From the NCBI GenBank assembly GCA_035544835.1, contig DASZZV010000345.1:1-7668 (forward strand): a DNA stretch of 7,668 bases, read 5' to 3'. The position numbers were made by a program, and so were the translations under genes. Position 1 is the first letter of the stretch; every line of letters begins with the position of its first letter. A model generated the notes under the pieces. The model did not search any database, was not told where the DNA came from, and saw only the letters and a program-made list of their open reading frames with translations. This DNA is from DASZZV01 sp035544835. Lineage in GTDB: Bacteria; Acidobacteriota; Thermoanaerobaculia; Gp7-AA8. Positions 6,617 through 7,668 of the stretch are shown here, in pieces.

Positions 6617-7477
6617 GTGCGTTCGGAACTAAAGCTGGAGCAGCACTCAGAGACTAGAGAGGAGCTCGACTGGAGATCCGCACCGAACACCCGAACGGGA
6701 AACTTCCGTTTGTTCTCGCAGTTGCAGTCGCGATTTCTTCCTGAGAAACGAGACATCATCGTCTACCTCCCTCCCGGCTACGAAGACAACCACGATCGGC
6801 GATATCCGGTCCTGTACATGCAGGACGGCCAGAACCTCTTCGACAGCGTCACGGCATTCGGCGGTCAGGAGTGGTCGCTCGATGAAACAGCCGAGCGTCT
6901 CATTCTGAAGAACCAGATCGAACCGATCATCATCGTCGGCATCAACAACACCGGGATTCATCGTGTCGACGAGTACACGCCTACTCGCGAACGCCGCGTA
7001 AAAGCCGGCGGGAAGGCAAAGGCTTACGGAGAGCTCGTGGTTGAAGATCTGAAGCCTTTTATCGATCACCAGTTCCGCACTCTGTCCGACCGGGACAACA
7101 CCGCACTCGGCGGTTCTTCTCTCGGCGGTCTCGTCACGATGTATCTCGGGATCAGGTATCCCGAAGTCTTCGGAAAACTGGCGGTCATCTCACCGGCGGT
7201 GTGGTGGGACCGGAAGGTCATCGTGAAGATGGTCAACAAGCTCCGGCAGAAGCTCAATCAGAGAATCTGGCTCGACATGGGTACAGCGGAATCCCGCGGC
7301 GGTATCAAGGACGCTCGGATTCTACGTGAGGCCCTCGTCGCCAAGGGATGGAAGCTCGGCGACGATCTTCACTATCTCGAGGCCAAGGGCGCTGATCATA
7401 GTGAATGGGCCTGGTCGCAACGGGTGGACCCGATCCTGCGGTTTCTCTTTCCGCCGAAAGAGGCTGGAGCTGCATGA
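6617..7477 (+). CDS. Alpha/beta-hydrolase, putative esterase family (esterase D / enterochelin esterase-like)
   Basis: From the GTG at 6617 the product has 286 residues. It has the putative esterase (PF00756-type) pattern: RDIIVYLPPGYED (45-57), RYPVLYMQDGQNLFD (62-76), then the nucleophile elbow GSSLGG (166-171, Ser168 as nucleophile). WLDMGTAES (218-226) probably supplies the acid and GADHSEWAW (258-266) the catalytic histidine (His261). The serine, acid and histidine therefore occur in the expected order, and the length is normal. No signal peptide is visible, so it is probably cytosolic. Relatives hydrolyse ester bonds in siderophores, acylated sugars, S-formylglutathione or xylan side chains; sequence alone does not select one. 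The gene lies 52 bp after the PAS-PP2C gene on the same strand with no terminator between, so cotranscription is likely. The upstream extension to 6530 has no family resemblance. Confidence 0.88.
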   Translation: MRSELKLEQHSETREELDWRSAPNTRTGNFRLFSQLQSRFLPEKRDIIVYLPPGYEDNHDRRYPVLYMQDGQNLFDSVTAFGGQEWSLDETAERLILKNQIEPIIIVGINNTGIHRVDEYTPTRERRVKAGGKAKAYGELVVEDLKPFIDHQFRTLSDRDNTALGGSSLGGLVTMYLGIRYPEVFGKLAVISPAVWWDRKVIVKMVNKLRQKLNQRIWLDMGTAESRGGIKDARILREALVAKGWKLGDDLHYLEAKGADHSEWAWSQRVDPILRFLFPPKEAGAA

Positions 7478-7507
7478 GCGACGCCTGCCGTAAAACTGGA
7501 TGCAACA

Positions 7508-7596
7508 AGCTTGTCATCCTGAGCAAGGGACAGCGTGCGCGCTGCCACTGAGAAAAGAAACTGAGTGGGTGTCATCCCGAGCCGCAGCGAGGGATC
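7508..7596. repeat. Dispersed repeat, inverted copies of the left-edge element
   Basis: Positions 7508-7524 are the exact reverse complement of 308-324 (17 bases), and 7571-7596 match the reverse complement of 294-319 at 24 of 26 positions. The two partial copies are separated by a near-palindrome, CAGCGTGCGCGCTG (around 7530-7543), and an A-rich stretch. The repeat follows the esterase stop by about 30 bases and contains no gene. It may contribute to 3'-end structure of the phosphatase-esterase transcript, but no T-run follows. Confidence 0.75.
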
Positions 7597-7668
7597 TGGG
7601 CGGGGGCCTTAGACCCTTGGCAATCGAAAATGGTTGCGAGCACCACGATGGAAGGGCCCCCGCCCAGA
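7595..7668. repeat. 14-bp or longer inverted repeat reaching the window edge
   Basis: Positions 7595-7608 and 7655-7668 are perfect reverse complements (14 bp, GC-rich, beginning TCTGGGCGGG) around a 46-base interior with no notable structure. The right arm ends at the last base of the window, so the true element is probably longer and may be bounded by a further copy of the dispersed repeat. The left arm overlaps the end of that repeat at 7595-7597. A small palindromic mobile element is possible but cannot be judged from a cut copy. Confidence 0.65.

Noticed and set aside
5188..6759. 523-codon open frame on the minus strand covering the whole PAS-PP2C gene
   Set aside because: It is antisense to a gene with clear domains and motifs. 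Its translation is rich in Arg, Val and Asp and matches no family I know. Long antisense frames are common opposite GC-rich genes.

Overview
The window looks like chromosomal DNA of a GC-rich, free-living aerobic bacterium. Nothing in it suggests plasmid, phage or transposase genes. It holds four protein genes, and the gaps between them are full of short palindromic repeats. The largest gene encodes a fused 2-oxoglutarate dehydrogenase of the actinobacterial Kgd/OdhA type. The dispersed repeats (the 'GTCATCCTGAGCCGCAGCGA' type and the 'CACAGGCACTCTTGCCTGTG' type) are the kind I associate with soil Acidobacteriota and related phyla. I therefore favour an Acidobacteriota-like organism over a true actinomycete, with low to moderate confidence; no marker gene in the window settles it.

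Layout. Positions 1-474 are non-coding and hold a cluster of REP-like hairpins (37-157), a nested palindromic repeat (240-319) and a perfect 4 x 7-bp tandem repeat (430-457) just upstream of the first gene. Positions 475-4215 (+) encode the 1246-residue Kgd/OdhA-type protein: an E1o-type N-terminal helix, an E2 succinyltransferase-like catalytic domain with no lipoyl domain, then a complete ThDP-dependent E1o. Positions 4216-4438 separate two convergent genes and contain an elaborate 120-bp inverted-repeat element in almost the exact centre. Positions 4439-5179 (-) encode an exported DUF1223 thioredoxin-fold protein with a CSSC motif. After a 74-bp divergent intergenic region with a TATAAT box, 5254-6564 (+) encodes a PAS / coiled-coil / PP2C (SpoIIE/RsbU-type) phosphatase. 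A GTG-started alpha/beta-hydrolase esterase follows at 6617-7477 (+), probably in the same transcript. Positions 7478-7668 are repeat DNA, including a second, oppositely oriented copy of the repeat seen near the left edge.

Function. The Kgd-like protein is the carbon-flux enzyme at the 2-oxoglutarate node of the TCA cycle. The PAS-PP2C protein is a signalling phosphatase that probably acts on an anti-sigma-factor antagonist encoded elsewhere. The DUF1223 protein and the esterase have no specific assigned substrate. I see no obvious pathway joining the four genes; only the phosphatase-esterase pair looks like an operon. The most noteworthy material is the fused E2-E1 enzyme with a changed acyltransferase motif, the heptanucleotide tandem repeat next to its ribosome-binding site, and the structured intergenic repeats. 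I found no convincing evidence for a wholly new multi-gene system.
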